Assembly (NCBI GenBank): GCA_913778765.1
Contig: CAJYXO010000158.1
Coordinates: 1-53,715 of the forward strand
DNA: 53,715 nt
Reading direction: 5' to 3'
Source of the DNA: an uncultured Massilia sp.
GTDB taxonomy: Bacteria; Pseudomonadota; Gammaproteobacteria; Burkholderiales; Burkholderiaceae_D
How positions within the stretch are numbered: position 1 is the stretch's first letter; every line of letters starts with the position of its first letter. A program made the position numbers and the translations under genes. Positions 17,567-25,249 of this stretch are shown in pieces. A model generated the notes under the pieces. It was not told the origin of the DNA, did not search any database, and worked only from the letters and a program-made list of their open reading frames with translations.

Positions 17567-19462
17567 ATGAGCCATCCGCACCAGACGAACCAGTTCTCCC
17601 TGCTGACCCAGCGCCGCTTCGGCCCCTTCTTCTGGACCCAGTTCCTCGGGGCTTTCAACGACAACCTGTTCAAGACCGCGCTGATGGTCGTGCTGACCTA
17701 CGACGCGCTGTCCTGGACCTCGATGGCGCCGGCCCTGCTCAACAACCTGATCCCCGGCCTGTTCATCCTGCCCTATGTGGTGTTTTCGGCGACCGCCGGC
17801 CAGATCGCCGACAAGGTCGAGAAGGGCAGGCTGGCGCGCTGGGTCAAGCTGCTCGAGATCGGCATCATGCTGGTGGCGGGCGCCGGCTGGCTGACCCACA
17901 CGCTGTGGCTGCTGATCGCGGCGGTGGCCGGCATGGGCGTGCATTCGACCCTGTTCGGACCGGTCAAGTACGCCTACCTGCCGCAGCACCTGCATCCGGA
18001 CGAACTGGTGGGCGGCAACGGCGTGATCGAGATGGGTACGTTTGTGGGCATCCTGCTGGGCGAAGTGATGGGCGCGGTGCTGGCCGGCCACGGCGACGCC
18101 GGCGTCCACCTGGTGGCCGGCGGCACCCTGGTGGTGGCGCTGCTGGGCCTCGCCGCCAGCTGGCGCATCCCGCACTCGCCGGCGCCGGCGCCGGACCTGA
18201 AGATCAGCCCCAACTTCGCCGCCGAATCGGTGCGCAACCTGGCCTACTCGAAGCAGAACCGCACCGTGTTCCTGTCGATGCTGGGCAATTCCTGGTTCTG
18301 GTTCTACGGCGCGCTGGTGCTGTCGCAGTTCCCGCTGTACGCCAAGGACTACCTGCATGGCGACCACAGCGTGTTCGTGCTGCTGCTGACCATCTTCTCG
18401 CTCGGGATCGGCGCCGGCTCGCTGCTGTGCGAAAAGCTCTCGGGCCGCAAGGTCGAGATCGGGCTGGTGCCCTTCGGCGCGATCGGCCTGTCGCTGTTCG
18501 GCATCGACCTCTATTTCGCCAGCCTGGCCTATACGAATACCGCGCCGGTGGACTTCATCGGCCTGCTGCGGCAAGGCGGCACCCTGCACATCCTGCTCGA
18601 CCTGCTGCTGCTGGGCGTGTTCGGCGGCTTCTTCATCGTGCCGCTGTTCGCGCTGATCCAGACCCGCTGCGATCCGAAGCACGTGTCGCGCACCATCGCC
18701 GGCATGAACATCCTGAATGCGCTGTTCATGGTGGCGGCGGCCGGCGTGGCGGTGGCCCTGATCGGGCAAGGCTTCACGATCCCCGAGATGTTCCTGACCA
18801 CGGCGCTGCTGAACGCGCTGGTGGCCATCTACATCTTCTCGCTGGTGCCGGAATTCCTGATGCGCTTCCTGGCCTGGCTGCTGATCCACACCATCCACCG
18901 CGTATCGACCGTGGACGTCGAGCGCATCCCGGAAGAGGGCGCGGCGGTCCTGGTCTGCAACCATGTGTCCTACGTCGACGCGATCGTGATCATGGCCGCC
19001 AGTCCGCGCCCGATCCGCTTCGTGATGGACCACAAGATATTCAGGACGCCGCTGCTGGGCTTCATCTTCCGCACCGCCAAGGCGATCCCGATCGCGCCGG
19101 TGGCGGAAGACCCGTGGCTGACCGAAAAGGCCTTCGTCGACATCGCCCACGCCCTGCACGACGGCGAACTGGTCTGCATTTTCCCGGAGGGGAAGCTGAC
19201 CCGCACCGGCGAGATGAACGCGTTCCGCGGCGGCATCGCCAAGATCATTGCCCGCAGCAAGGTGCCGGTGATCCCGATGGCCTTGCGCGGCTTGTGGGGC
19301 AGCGTGTTTACGCGCGACCCGGGCAATCTGTTCGAACGCACGCTGGCGCGCGGCTGGCGTTCGCGGCTGGCGCTGGTGGTCGGCGCGCCGGTGCCGCCGC
19401 AGGAGGTCACGCCCGAGGGGCTGTACGAGCAGGTGCTGGCGCTACGTGGTGAATGGAAGTAA
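17567..19462 (+). CDS. MFS transporter fused to 1-acyl-glycerol-phosphate acyltransferase
   Basis: 631 aa from ATG at 17567 (MSHPHQ); an earlier in-frame ATG at 17513 has no better context. The first 430 residues are a major-facilitator domain opening with FFWTQFLGAFNDNLFK, as in the lysophospholipid transporter LplT. The C-terminal 200 residues are an acyltransferase with NHVSYVD (465-471, catalytic His and Asp) and FPEGKLTR (539-546). In E. coli LplT and Aas are separate; here transport and re-acylation of lysophospholipid are probably combined in one inner-membrane protein. Unlike full Aas fusions, no acyl-ACP synthetase domain follows. Confidence 0.85.
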   Translation: MSHPHQTNQFSLLTQRRFGPFFWTQFLGAFNDNLFKTALMVVLTYDALSWTSMAPALLNNLIPGLFILPYVVFSATAGQIADKVEKGRLARWVKLLEIGIMLVAGAGWLTHTLWLLIAAVAGMGVHSTLFGPVKYAYLPQHLHPDELVGGNGVIEMGTFVGILLGEVMGAVLAGHGDAGVHLVAGGTLVVALLGLAASWRIPHSPAPAPDLKISPNFAAESVRNLAYSKQNRTVFLSMLGNSWFWFYGALVLSQFPLYAKDYLHGDHSVFVLLLTIFSLGIGAGSLLCEKLSGRKVEIGLVPFGAIGLSLFGIDLYFASLAYTNTAPVDFIGLLRQGGTLHILLDLLLLGVFGGFFIVPLFALIQTRCDPKHVSRTIAGMNILNALFMVAAAGVAVALIGQGFTIPEMFLTTALLNALVAIYIFSLVPEFLMRFLAWLLIHTIHRVSTVDVERIPEEGAAVLVCNHVSYVDAIVIMAASPRPIRFVMDHKIFRTPLLGFIFRTAKAIPIAPVAEDPWLTEKAFVDIAHALHDGELVCIFPEGKLTRTGEMNAFRGGIAKIIARSKVPVIPMALRGLWGSVFTRDPGNLFERTLARGWRSRLALVVGAPVPPQEVTPEGLYEQVLALRGEWK

Positions 19463-19492
19463 CAAAAAGCCTAGCGTTCCATTCGGCTCTGA

Positions 19493-19498
19493 TATAAT
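19493..19498 (+). promoter_or_regulatory. -10 element of the tRNA-Pro promoter
   Basis: A perfect TATAAT lies 12 bp before the mature tRNA start and 30 bp after the stop codon of the MFS-acyltransferase gene. No good -35 hexamer is visible at the right spacing. Confidence 0.55.
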
Positions 19499-19510
19499 TG
19501 CAGGCTGAGT

Positions 19511-19587
<77 letters not shown>

Positions 19588-19604
19588 ACAGAATCAATGA
19601 GTTA

Positions 19605-19629
19605 GGCCAGCTTTCGAGCTGGCCTTTTT
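19605..19629 (+). terminator. Rho-independent terminator after tRNA-Pro
   Basis: GGCCAGCT and AGCTGGCC pair perfectly around a TTCG tetraloop and are followed by TTTTT. It begins 18 bp after the tRNA end. Confidence 0.85.
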
Positions 19630-19644
19630 CGTTTACCGCCGGGG

Positions 19645-19668
19645 TGGTAAGAAATTTGGTAAGAAATT
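19645..19668 (+). repeat. Tandem 12-bp repeat at the element end, candidate recombinase arm sites
   Basis: TGGTAAGAAATT occurs twice with no spacer, 58 bp inside the element from the tRNA. Short tandem repeats so close to a tRNA att site are typical arm-type sites for tyrosine integrases or excisionase sites. No integrase is visible in the window to test this. Confidence 0.5.
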
Positions 19669-19784
19669 TTGGTCGGGCGGTGATGACTGGACCGAGAAAG
19701 TGTAGTTGCAGAGGGAACTGGGCTAGACTGTAGCAAATTTGTAGCACTAAGCAGCTGTGTTTGCTGCTAGGAAAGCGATTACTT

Positions 19785-20159
19785 ATGCCCAAGACGTTAA
19801 GTCGGCGAATGACTCCTGCAGAGTTTCATGCCTGCATTCCCTTAGTCCAGCACCTAGCTGCTGAGCGCGTCGCTGCCGCGCGTGCCGTGCTAGTTGACGA
19901 TGAGAGTCAAACCGAAGTCGCGATGCGGTACGGATGGAGCAGGCAAGCAGTAAACGTCTGCGTCGACAAGCTCTGGGAGGCTCTGCAGAGCTACCAGACC
20001 GCAAAGCGTTATGAGGCCGAGATGGCGGAAGCCGCGTTGCCGCCCGGTTGGAGAGTGGCTATGGTGGCTGCCCCTAGTGCGATCCTGGAGAAGTTGCGCG
20101 TCGAAGTTGATGCGGCCGCAGCAGCAGCAGGTATTGATTATTCCGCCATCGAATTCTAA
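19785..20159 (+). CDS. korA: KorA/TrfB-family transcriptional repressor
   Basis: 124 aa from ATG at 19785 with GGAAAG 8 nt upstream. It matches the pattern of IncP KorA (TrfB): an N-terminal acidic helix, ARAVLVDDES followed by a helix-turn-helix (TEVAMRYGWSRQAVNVCVDKLW), then LPPGWRVAMVAAP and a C-terminal dimerisation helix, although it is about 20 residues longer. KorA proteins repress plasmid replication and transfer promoters by binding palindromes. The partners KorB/IncC are not in the window. TGTAGCA-containing repeats at 19730-19747, just upstream, could be its own operator. Confidence 0.8.
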   Translation: MPKTLSRRMTPAEFHACIPLVQHLAAERVAAARAVLVDDESQTEVAMRYGWSRQAVNVCVDKLWEALQSYQTAKRYEAEMAEAALPPGWRVAMVAAPSAILEKLRVEVDAAAAAAGIDYSAIEF

Positions 20160-20164
20160 AACGA

Positions 20165-20193
20165 AAAAAGCCCGGTCACGCATGCGACCGGGC
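20165..20193 (-). terminator. Rho-independent terminator
   Basis: GCCCGGTC (20170-20177) and GACCGGGC (20186-20193) form a stem; on the minus strand the stem is followed by TTTTTT. It would stop leftward transcription from the gene at 20313-20618 before it enters korA. Confidence 0.75.
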
Positions 20194-20312
20194 CGAAATA
20201 TCAACGTAAGCTAGGAAGATGTTCCTCCAGCTACGTTATAAATTGTAGCGCGGAAGTTTTCTTCGCTTTCATCACTCAGGCAGTCAGGTTTCCTCGACTT
20301 GGTTCATCGACG

Positions 20313-20618
20313 CTATCTGTTTGAACGAGGCATTGATCCAATAAGCGTCTCTTGGCCGATCGCTTCCTCCATCGATGCAATCAGCTCGGCAGACGCCTCC
20401 TGCGTCCCTGCGATTGCCCACGTTGTATGTCCGCACGAGCACATCCCAGCAAATGCGCCATCAATGCCGCGTAGACCACGAGTATCCATAACGTGGACAT
20501 CCGTAATCTCTGCTTTGCAGTAGTTACATACGATACTTGTGGGCTTCAGCGCCTCAACTTTCGCTTTTGCCTGTGCTTCGCGTTCTTGCTTGGTTCCTCG
20601 CTGTTTCGCTTGTCCCAT
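20313..20618 (-). CDS. Unknown protein with MGQAKQRGT N-terminus and four-cysteine motif
   Basis: 101 aa. It begins MGQAKQRGTKQEREAQAKAK, a charged helix shared in its first nine residues with the product of 24356-24709. The body has CNYCKAE (C32, C35) and CSCGHTTW (two cysteines near residues 60-62), a likely zinc-binding four-cysteine site. The rest is soluble. The family is not recognised and no function is proposed. A terminator lies downstream at 20165-20193. Confidence 0.65.
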   Translation of the reverse strand: MGQAKQRGTKQEREAQAKAKVEALKPTSIVCNYCKAEITDVHVMDTRGLRGIDGAFAGMCSCGHTTWAIAGTQEASAELIASMEEAIGQETLIGSMPRSNR

Positions 20619-20779
20619 CTGTCTCTACCTCGCACCCGGGAACCTCATTAATAGCCCTTTTTCAGGTCGCTGCTGGCGGCTATCATGCATACGAGCGGTC
20701 GAGATGTTCCGATGTTCGACGCGTAGCTGGGCCTTCGAGAGGGCGGCGTTGTCTTAAGTGCCTGAGCGGCCACTAGTAA

Positions 20780-21073
20780 CTACGATTGCTGCTGTTGCTC
20801 GATGAACTCGGCTTCCAGCTTCATATAGTCGCTGCAACGGTTGTCCATTTCTTTCGATGCAGCTTGCAGCGCTTCACTGTAGCCATTCGAAGCAGTTGCG
20901 ACATCGGTCTTGGCTTGAGCGTACGTCCAGCCGTTCTCACGCATCAATCGGATCAGCTCTTGTTGGTTTTTGAGAAACGCCGCGTGGCGTTGGTTTTCCA
21001 GAAGTGCTTTTTCCCTTGCGATCTCCCAAGCGCGCAGCGCCTGTCGCAGGTCGTCCTTTGTAACTTGAGCCAT
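20780..21073 (-). CDS. Unknown coiled-coil protein
   Basis: 97 aa with a strong ribosome site (AAGGAGAG before ATG 21073). Nearly the whole length is predicted helix with heptad-like leucine, alanine and glutamine spacing, ending in QQQQS. No enzymatic motif is seen. It stands alone, 95 bp downstream of the next leftward gene and beyond that gene's terminator, so it has its own promoter or relies on read-through. Confidence 0.65.
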   Translation of the reverse strand: MAQVTKDDLRQALRAWEIAREKALLENQRHAAFLKNQQELIRLMRENGWTYAQAKTDVATASNGYSEALQAASKEMDNRCSDYMKLEAEFIEQQQQS

Positions 21074-21120
21074 GCCACTCTCCTTGAAAATTTATTTTAT
21101 CAACAGTAAAGGATGCGATA

Positions 21121-21153
21121 AAAACCTCTCCGGACGTTTGGCGACCGGAGAGG
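21121..21153 (-). terminator. Rho-independent terminator for the 92-aa gene
   Basis: CCTCTCCGG (21125-21133) pairs perfectly with CCGGAGAGG (21145-21153); on the minus strand the stem runs directly into TTTTT. It lies 15 bp after the stop of the gene at 21169-21447. Confidence 0.85.
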
Positions 21154-21168
21154 TGTGAACGCTTGAGC

Positions 21169-21447
21169 TTAGACGTTAATCGTATGCGTCCAGCCAGGCA
21201 GGCCGCTACGTGCTAAGTGATCGACTAGATGTTTCGAGCCGAAGAACTTGATACGGCCGCTTTCTACAAAAGCGAGCGCCGCCTGGTCGACCTTCAAACC
21301 GGCGCCGCGCGCTTTCATGGTCAGCTGTGCAAGTAAGCGACTGTTATCGGTCTGGCTGCCAGAATTCGATCGCGCGTCAAAGACCGCGACGTTAATCGGC
21401 GTGCCATTGGTCGAGCGTTCCAGAACATGAGCAAGATTTATCTGCAT
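21169..21447 (-). CDS. Unknown 92-aa protein
   Basis: Strong ribosome site (GGGAGG, 5 nt before ATG 21447). Mixed alpha/beta character: INVAVFDARSN resembles a strand followed by an acidic loop, then a helix LLAQLTMKARGAGLKVDQAALAFV and a C-terminal strand ending WTHTINV. No family is recognised. It follows the 49-aa basic protein gene in reverse order (20 bp gap), so both may be expressed together and stop at the terminator at 21121-21153. Confidence 0.65.
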   Translation of the reverse strand: MQINLAHVLERSTNGTPINVAVFDARSNSGSQTDNSRLLAQLTMKARGAGLKVDQAALAFVESGRIKFFGSKHLVDHLARSGLPGWTHTINV

Positions 21448-21467
21448 ATGTCCTCCCGTCGACCGGA

Positions 21468-21617
21468 TTATTTCTTGCCTTTATTACGCGCTTGCGTCAG
21501 GGCCGAGGCCGCGACACTACGCTGCGCAGGCGTTGACTTCGGGTTGGACAACTGCTTGCTTGCCTTCGATGCCACAGACGCCGACGTCTGCTCGTTGCTC
21601 TTCTTCGATGTTGCCAT
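21468..21617 (-). CDS. Small basic Ser/Lys-rich protein
   Basis: 49 aa from ATG at 21617, preceded by TTTGGAGGTTCAC, a very strong ribosome site; an in-frame start 13 codons upstream has none. It is rich in serine, lysine and alanine, with the SKQLSNPKSTPAQRSVAASAL segment typical of short basic proteins carried by many proteobacterial mobile elements, whose function is unknown. Disordered or DNA-associated behaviour is likely from composition only. Confidence 0.7.
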   Translation of the reverse strand: MATSKKSNEQTSASVASKASKQLSNPKSTPAQRSVAASALTQARNKGKK

Positions 21618-21848
21618 GTGAACCTCCAAATAAGTAGATGGTAACCACGCAAACAACTACATGTGGCAGCGAAAGGCGTTTCATCGCTAAATGTAGTGGT
21701 TGTGATTATACGCGTACTATCGTTCAATATCCACAGGTTACCGAAAAAAACTGTATGGTTGTACAGCGCAATTGACGGCTGTGTGGGATTTCGTGAAGAA
21801 TGAGCGTGCCTACGGGCATCCCATCCACTTTTATGAAAGTTTAGTAAA

Positions 21849-22508
21849 ATGACAATTTCACTTGCAGGTGACTGCGAGGTCCAGCAGATTCTTGAGGCTC
21901 TTGAGGATCTTAAGCGTGTAGCGGATCAAATTCCCCCCTCCGGAGAAGTCGAACGCAAAGGTAAGGTGATTCCAGTCACCATGGAGGGTTACGCCTTGTA
22001 TATGCGTAAGGTGATGGAAGAGTACGATCGTCGATGCAAAGATATATTCGAAAAAGTACGGATGCTGGCTGAACTTGCGCAGGCTGAAATTCAGCGTGTA
22101 ACCAAGCACATGCTTCACCGGACCCAGGGCCGTACCAGCAGCAATGGCAAGACATCGGCGAAAAAGAGCGCCAGCTCTTCAGGCGGCAATGGTGGCGGCG
22201 ACGGCGGCGGTGATGGCGACGGGCCCCATCGAGCTCGTCCGCAACAAAAACGTCGTTCTCGCAAAAACCGCAACACCCACTCCCAGCATCCGCCGAGTTT
22301 CCCGCCAGGCGCGATCTCAAGCACTTCCTCGCAGCCTCCGCCGCCTTCGCAGCGTCAAGGCTTAGCTCCTCTCCTTCTTATTCTTTGCATATTTGTCATC
22401 GTTCTCATCGCAACGGGTGAGCGCGACATGGCGCAATATGTCTTAGGCTCGATGGCGATACCAGGGCTATTTGAGCGCCTAAAAAATCCGCCACGCAACA
22501 AACGCTGA
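21849..22508 (+). CDS. Unknown membrane-anchored protein with Gly/Pro-rich linker
   Basis: 219 aa. Residues 1-92 form an acidic, mostly helical cytoplasmic region; 95-130 are serine, glycine and aspartate rich (GGNGGGDGGGDGDG); 128-170 are basic and proline rich; a single membrane helix spans about 172-189; the last 30 residues are amphipathic and basic. This tail-anchored layout is clear but the family is not. No Shine-Dalgarno site is seen before ATG 21849. A hairpin follows the stop, facing the convergent gene. Confidence 0.6.
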   Translation: MTISLAGDCEVQQILEALEDLKRVADQIPPSGEVERKGKVIPVTMEGYALYMRKVMEEYDRRCKDIFEKVRMLAELAQAEIQRVTKHMLHRTQGRTSSNGKTSAKKSASSSGGNGGGDGGGDGDGPHRARPQQKRRSRKNRNTHSQHPPSFPPGAISSTSSQPPPPSQRQGLAPLLLILCIFVIVLIATGERDMAQYVLGSMAIPGLFERLKNPPRNKR

Positions 22509-22546
22509 TTTCACGGTGTTCGTGATGGCCCCGTCATAGTCTGAGA

Positions 22547-22574
22547 GTTCATGCCGTCGACAGGCGGCATGAAC
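22547..22574. terminator. Hairpin between convergent genes
   Basis: GTTCATGCCG and CGGCATGAAC pair perfectly over 10 bp around an 8-nt loop. There is no T tract, so intrinsic termination is uncertain, but its place between convergent stops at 22508 and 22632 suits a bidirectional end or RNA-stabilising stem. Confidence 0.5.
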
Positions 22575-22631
22575 GGAAAGCACTACTCGCCGAAATAGTT
22601 CAGGATTACTGCAGAGGTCGCACTATTTGTC

Positions 22632-23474
22632 TTACAGGTGCTTGGCGTACGAAGCAACCTCAGCATCATGGTTTTGCTTGTTGCCATTCCGCGGCGGCGC
22701 CGGTACTGGTAAGCCGGCTCGATAAAGTACCTCGTCCGTCTTTTTTTCGAGGGCTGCTAAGTCAAGGTCTTCCTTGGTGTATCCCTTGGTTAGACCGATA
22801 AGGGCATAGCGCTGACTTTGATCGTCGTCGCCCAGCTTATTGTGCCGGGAATCGCGCGCCGTTGAGACCGTCGCTAGTTGCTGCCCATCGAGGAAGCCCC
22901 AAGCTTTTCGAATGTCCTCCCGTCGAATACCCGTCCAGCGGATAATGCCGTTGAAACTCAATGACGTGGTGTTGTACTGAGTCGACCGCCTGGCCAGCAA
23001 GACCACATACAGCTTCAGCGCGTTCAACCCGAGCTGTGTCGAAGGAAGGTCGCGGAATCGGGAAACGGCGTCACCGTTTTTCTCGGGGAATTCGGTTGGC
23101 AGAGCGCACCAGTACCCAGGTTCATGTACACGAACCAACTGATAATGGTTCGCGCGGCCGACCTTCTTTACCTTAATCACGCCCCAGCTTTCGAGAAGCA
23201 TGATTCCCTTCCCAACCGTAGCCCGTGCATGTCCAGTTGCCTGCTGCAGTTCGGTCCACGTGACGGCAACTGTGTCGACATCAGGCTTCCCTGCTTTGCG
23301 GGCGGCACGCACTACCTCGTTGAGACGGGTAGCAAGCATGATCAAGATAAGCAATGCACAGATCCCGGCAGCCCGATGGTCGCGCCAATGAAGTTCCGCC
23401 AGAGTATGGCGCGGAGGGGCTTCCCATGTTTCTTTAGTGCTCAACCACCAAGATGGGAGCTGCGCGAACTTCAT
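22632..23474 (-). CDS. Two-domain winged-helix protein, possibly replication related
   Basis: 280 aa. Two helix-turn-helix regions can be seen: TVAVTWTELQQATGHARATVGKGIMLLESWGVI (about 67-99), and a second around LNALKLYVVLLARRS ... IIRWTGIRREDIRKAWGFLDGQQLATV (about 149-203). Tandem winged helices of this size occur in plasmid replication initiators and DnaD-like proteins, but no iterons are seen nearby, so a regulatory role is equally possible. The start overlaps the stop of a 48-aa membrane protein (ATGA), showing translational coupling. Residues 25-50 include a hydrophobic helix (AAGICALLILIMLA) that may be part of the fold. Confidence 0.65.
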   Translation of the reverse strand: MKFAQLPSWWLSTKETWEAPPRHTLAELHWRDHRAAGICALLILIMLATRLNEVVRAARKAGKPDVDTVAVTWTELQQATGHARATVGKGIMLLESWGVIKVKKVGRANHYQLVRVHEPGYWCALPTEFPEKNGDAVSRFRDLPSTQLGLNALKLYVVLLARRSTQYNTTSLSFNGIIRWTGIRREDIRKAWGFLDGQQLATVSTARDSRHNKLGDDDQSQRYALIGLTKGYTKEDLDLAALEKKTDEVLYRAGLPVPAPPRNGNKQNHDAEVASYAKHL

Positions 23475-23617
23475 TGGTGCCCCGCTACAGTGAGAACGAC
23501 ATAAAGCGCGAAGGCGACAACCGCTATGGATGCCAATGCAACCAGAGTTACCAACGCCGACGGGTTGTTTTGGATAGTTACCAGGTGCTTCAGCATTTGC
23601 TTAATAGTGACCAACAT
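23471..23617 (-). CDS. 48-aa single-pass membrane protein coupled to the winged-helix gene
   Basis: Starts at ATG 23617 with a strong GGAGG site (TTAGGAGGTCGTATG). Its 48 residues begin MLVTIKQMLKHLVTIQ and then form one long hydrophobic segment (about 19-45, rich in A, V and L) ending GHQ. The stop codon overlaps the start of the downstream winged-helix gene as ATGA, which supports it as a real gene. It could tether or regulate its partner; nothing identifies its function. Confidence 0.65.
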   Translation of the reverse strand: MLVTIKQMLKHLVTIQNNPSALVTLVALASIAVVAFALYVVLTVAGHQ

Positions 23618-23914
23618 ACGACCTCCTAATTAACAAGTGCCTCAACTCTCGCACAGGGACGGGACAAGTTATAGAAGAAGTGCCGATCAGTACCAATTAC
23701 AATTTCGCGTTTTTCCTTTTAAAATCAGATCGTTACTGTGTTGGAAATTAGTTCTCAATCAGTTCATCAGGGAAGGCCAGAGGGGGCATTACCGGGGGTT
23801 TTAGGCCTTCCAGGTGCCCGGATTAGTTCAACAGGAGGATGGCTTTAGCGGCTAAATGATGTGGATTGGGGGAACCAACCGCGGCGGCCGCTGGCCTGTC
23901 CGGCAGTCCTTGTA
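23618..23914. other. Intergenic region with promoter-like AT-rich stretch and one hairpin
   Basis: AT-rich sequence at 23690-23760 probably holds the promoter of the leftward 48-aa/winged-helix pair. GGAAGGCC (23771-23778) and GGCCTTCC (23804-23811) form an 8-bp stem downstream of the leftward 142-aa gene and may end its transcript. No iterons or further gene are seen. Confidence 0.4.
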
Positions 23915-24343
23915 TTATGACGTTCTCCAGTAAGCGCGAAACTCGGCGCCCGCTGCCTGCATGAAGTGGGCGTGATCCCGGTACTTTGCGTCGTCGCGCA
24001 ACCCCGGCAGAACTTCCTGGAGCACAAATTCGCTTCTAATGCCCATTACCTGTATGTCGCCCTGGCCCAAGTCGCTTTGGCGAGCGTAGAACAGCTTCTT
24101 TGCCTCGGCTGGCGCGTCCGCCAGGTCATAGAAGTCTTCCTCTCCCATCGAATCGAACAAGGCGCCGCCTTCGTAAAATACGTTGACGTTATCTGGATCA
24201 TCATCGTAAGTGTTGATGATGTATGCCCCTAAATGGGTAAAGGGCTCAACAAACTTCAAGCCCACGAAATCAACACCAGGCTCGTTCCGAGCAGTCTCCA
24301 CCGCCTCGTCGAAGGTAAAAAACTGTGGTTTGTTATTTGCCAT
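23915..24343 (-). CDS. Unknown acidic protein
   Basis: 142 aa, strongly acidic in the middle (INTYDDDPDNVNVFYEGG and MGEEDFYDLADAPAEA). It looks like a small alpha/beta protein without membrane segments. The family is not recognised. It starts 12 bp after the stop of the next leftward gene (24356-24709), so they likely form a two-gene operon; its own ribosome site is poor, which fits coupling to that gene. Confidence 0.6.
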   Translation of the reverse strand: MANNKPQFFTFDEAVETARNEPGVDFVGLKFVEPFTHLGAYIINTYDDDPDNVNVFYEGGALFDSMGEEDFYDLADAPAEAKKLFYARQSDLGQGDIQVMGIRSEFVLQEVLPGLRDDAKYRDHAHFMQAAGAEFRAYWRTS

Positions 24344-24355
24344 TTTCTGTTTCGC

Positions 24356-24709
24356 CTAACCGCCAATGATGAACATCTGCTTACTCATGTCGAATGCAGC
24401 GGCCACCACAGCCGGGTGCTTACTTGCCTCTGCATGAGGCGCCGCATCATCCCAAGTAGGGAATCGAACCGCAGCTTCGACAACTGGACCATATGCCCGC
24501 TTCGTCAATGCCGGCGTAGCTTCTAAATGAACGAGGAATTCGTCGCGTTCCCTCAACCACACTACAAATCCGACGAAATTTGCGTCTGCCGGTACGTTGT
24601 GCGCGGCTCTCAACTCATCGATGTCAACCGGCTGCCATCCTTCACGACGCTTCTCGCGCGCCTGTTGTGCACGTTGTTCTGCCGTGCCGCGCTGTTTCGC
24701 TTGTCCCAT
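24356..24709 (-). CDS. Unknown protein with MGQAKQRGT N-terminus
   Basis: 117 aa from ATG at 24709; the longer in-frame version adds 37 residues with no conserved look. It begins MGQAKQRGTAEQRAQQAREK, sharing the first nine residues with the gene at 20313-20618. The rest differs: a VDIDELRAAHNVP helix, a FVVWLRERDEFLVHL strand pair, and a C-terminal half of predicted strands and helices. No enzymatic motif is seen. Probably co-transcribed with the acidic 142-aa gene downstream. Confidence 0.6.
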   Translation of the reverse strand: MGQAKQRGTAEQRAQQAREKRREGWQPVDIDELRAAHNVPADANFVGFVVWLRERDEFLVHLEATPALTKRAYGPVVEAAVRFPTWDDAAPHAEASKHPAVVAAAFDMSKQMFIIGG

Positions 24710-24863
24710 ATTTCCTAAATCGGCGTGGCCATTACAGACCCAGGTGTCGGAACTCGCTTGTGGTCGCAAAATTCGCATCTTGGAGCAAGCGAGCGGTCGT
24801 AGGCGTTCAGTATCCTGCAATCATTGCCTTAAACGCAAGCATGTTCAGTTGCAAGTAGTAACC

Positions 24864-25003
24864 GGGGCATTTTTGTGGACGCGATAACCCGCGTCCACGA
24901 AAATCGAGATGCCCCTACGGAGCTCGCACAGTCGCGCTCGGTCACTATGCGACTGGCCGCCGCCGCGGCCACCCCTCTCGACCACCGCTTGCCGAAGCCG
25001 AAA
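24864..25003 (+). repeat. Copy A of a 140-bp structured intergenic repeat
   Basis: Runs from GGGGCAT at 24864 to CGAAA at 25003 and aligns end to end with 28272-28412 in the same orientation, at roughly 80% identity by eye. It begins with an inverted repeat (GTGGACGCG ... CGCGTCCAC, 24875-24897) and contains a TGGCCGCC/GCGGCCA stem. It fills most of the non-coding region 24710-25249 upstream of the AAA/TOPRIM gene; the rest of that stretch holds only the AT-rich promoter region of that gene. Confidence 0.75.
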
Positions 25004-25249
25004 CGAATGACCACGACCGGTCGCTAGTGAACCGAAGCGGACGGCTGGATTTCTCTGCGGCATCCAGACGTATTGAATCGGAAGCCATCCCTCGACAGCC
25101 TTTCCATCAGCCTGGAGAGGTTTAAAACGGCACTTACGTAGCCATCCTTGTTTCACTATGTAATGCCAAGATTGCAAAAAATATAGGACTAGTACCCATC
25201 GGTTACTCTGTGTAAAATATCTTTACTATTCGCAAACATGGAGGCGTTA

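Noticed and set aside
17171..19159. 662-aa minus-strand open frame opposite the MFS-acyltransferase gene
   Set aside because: Same shadow composition; the sense strand holds catalytic motifs.
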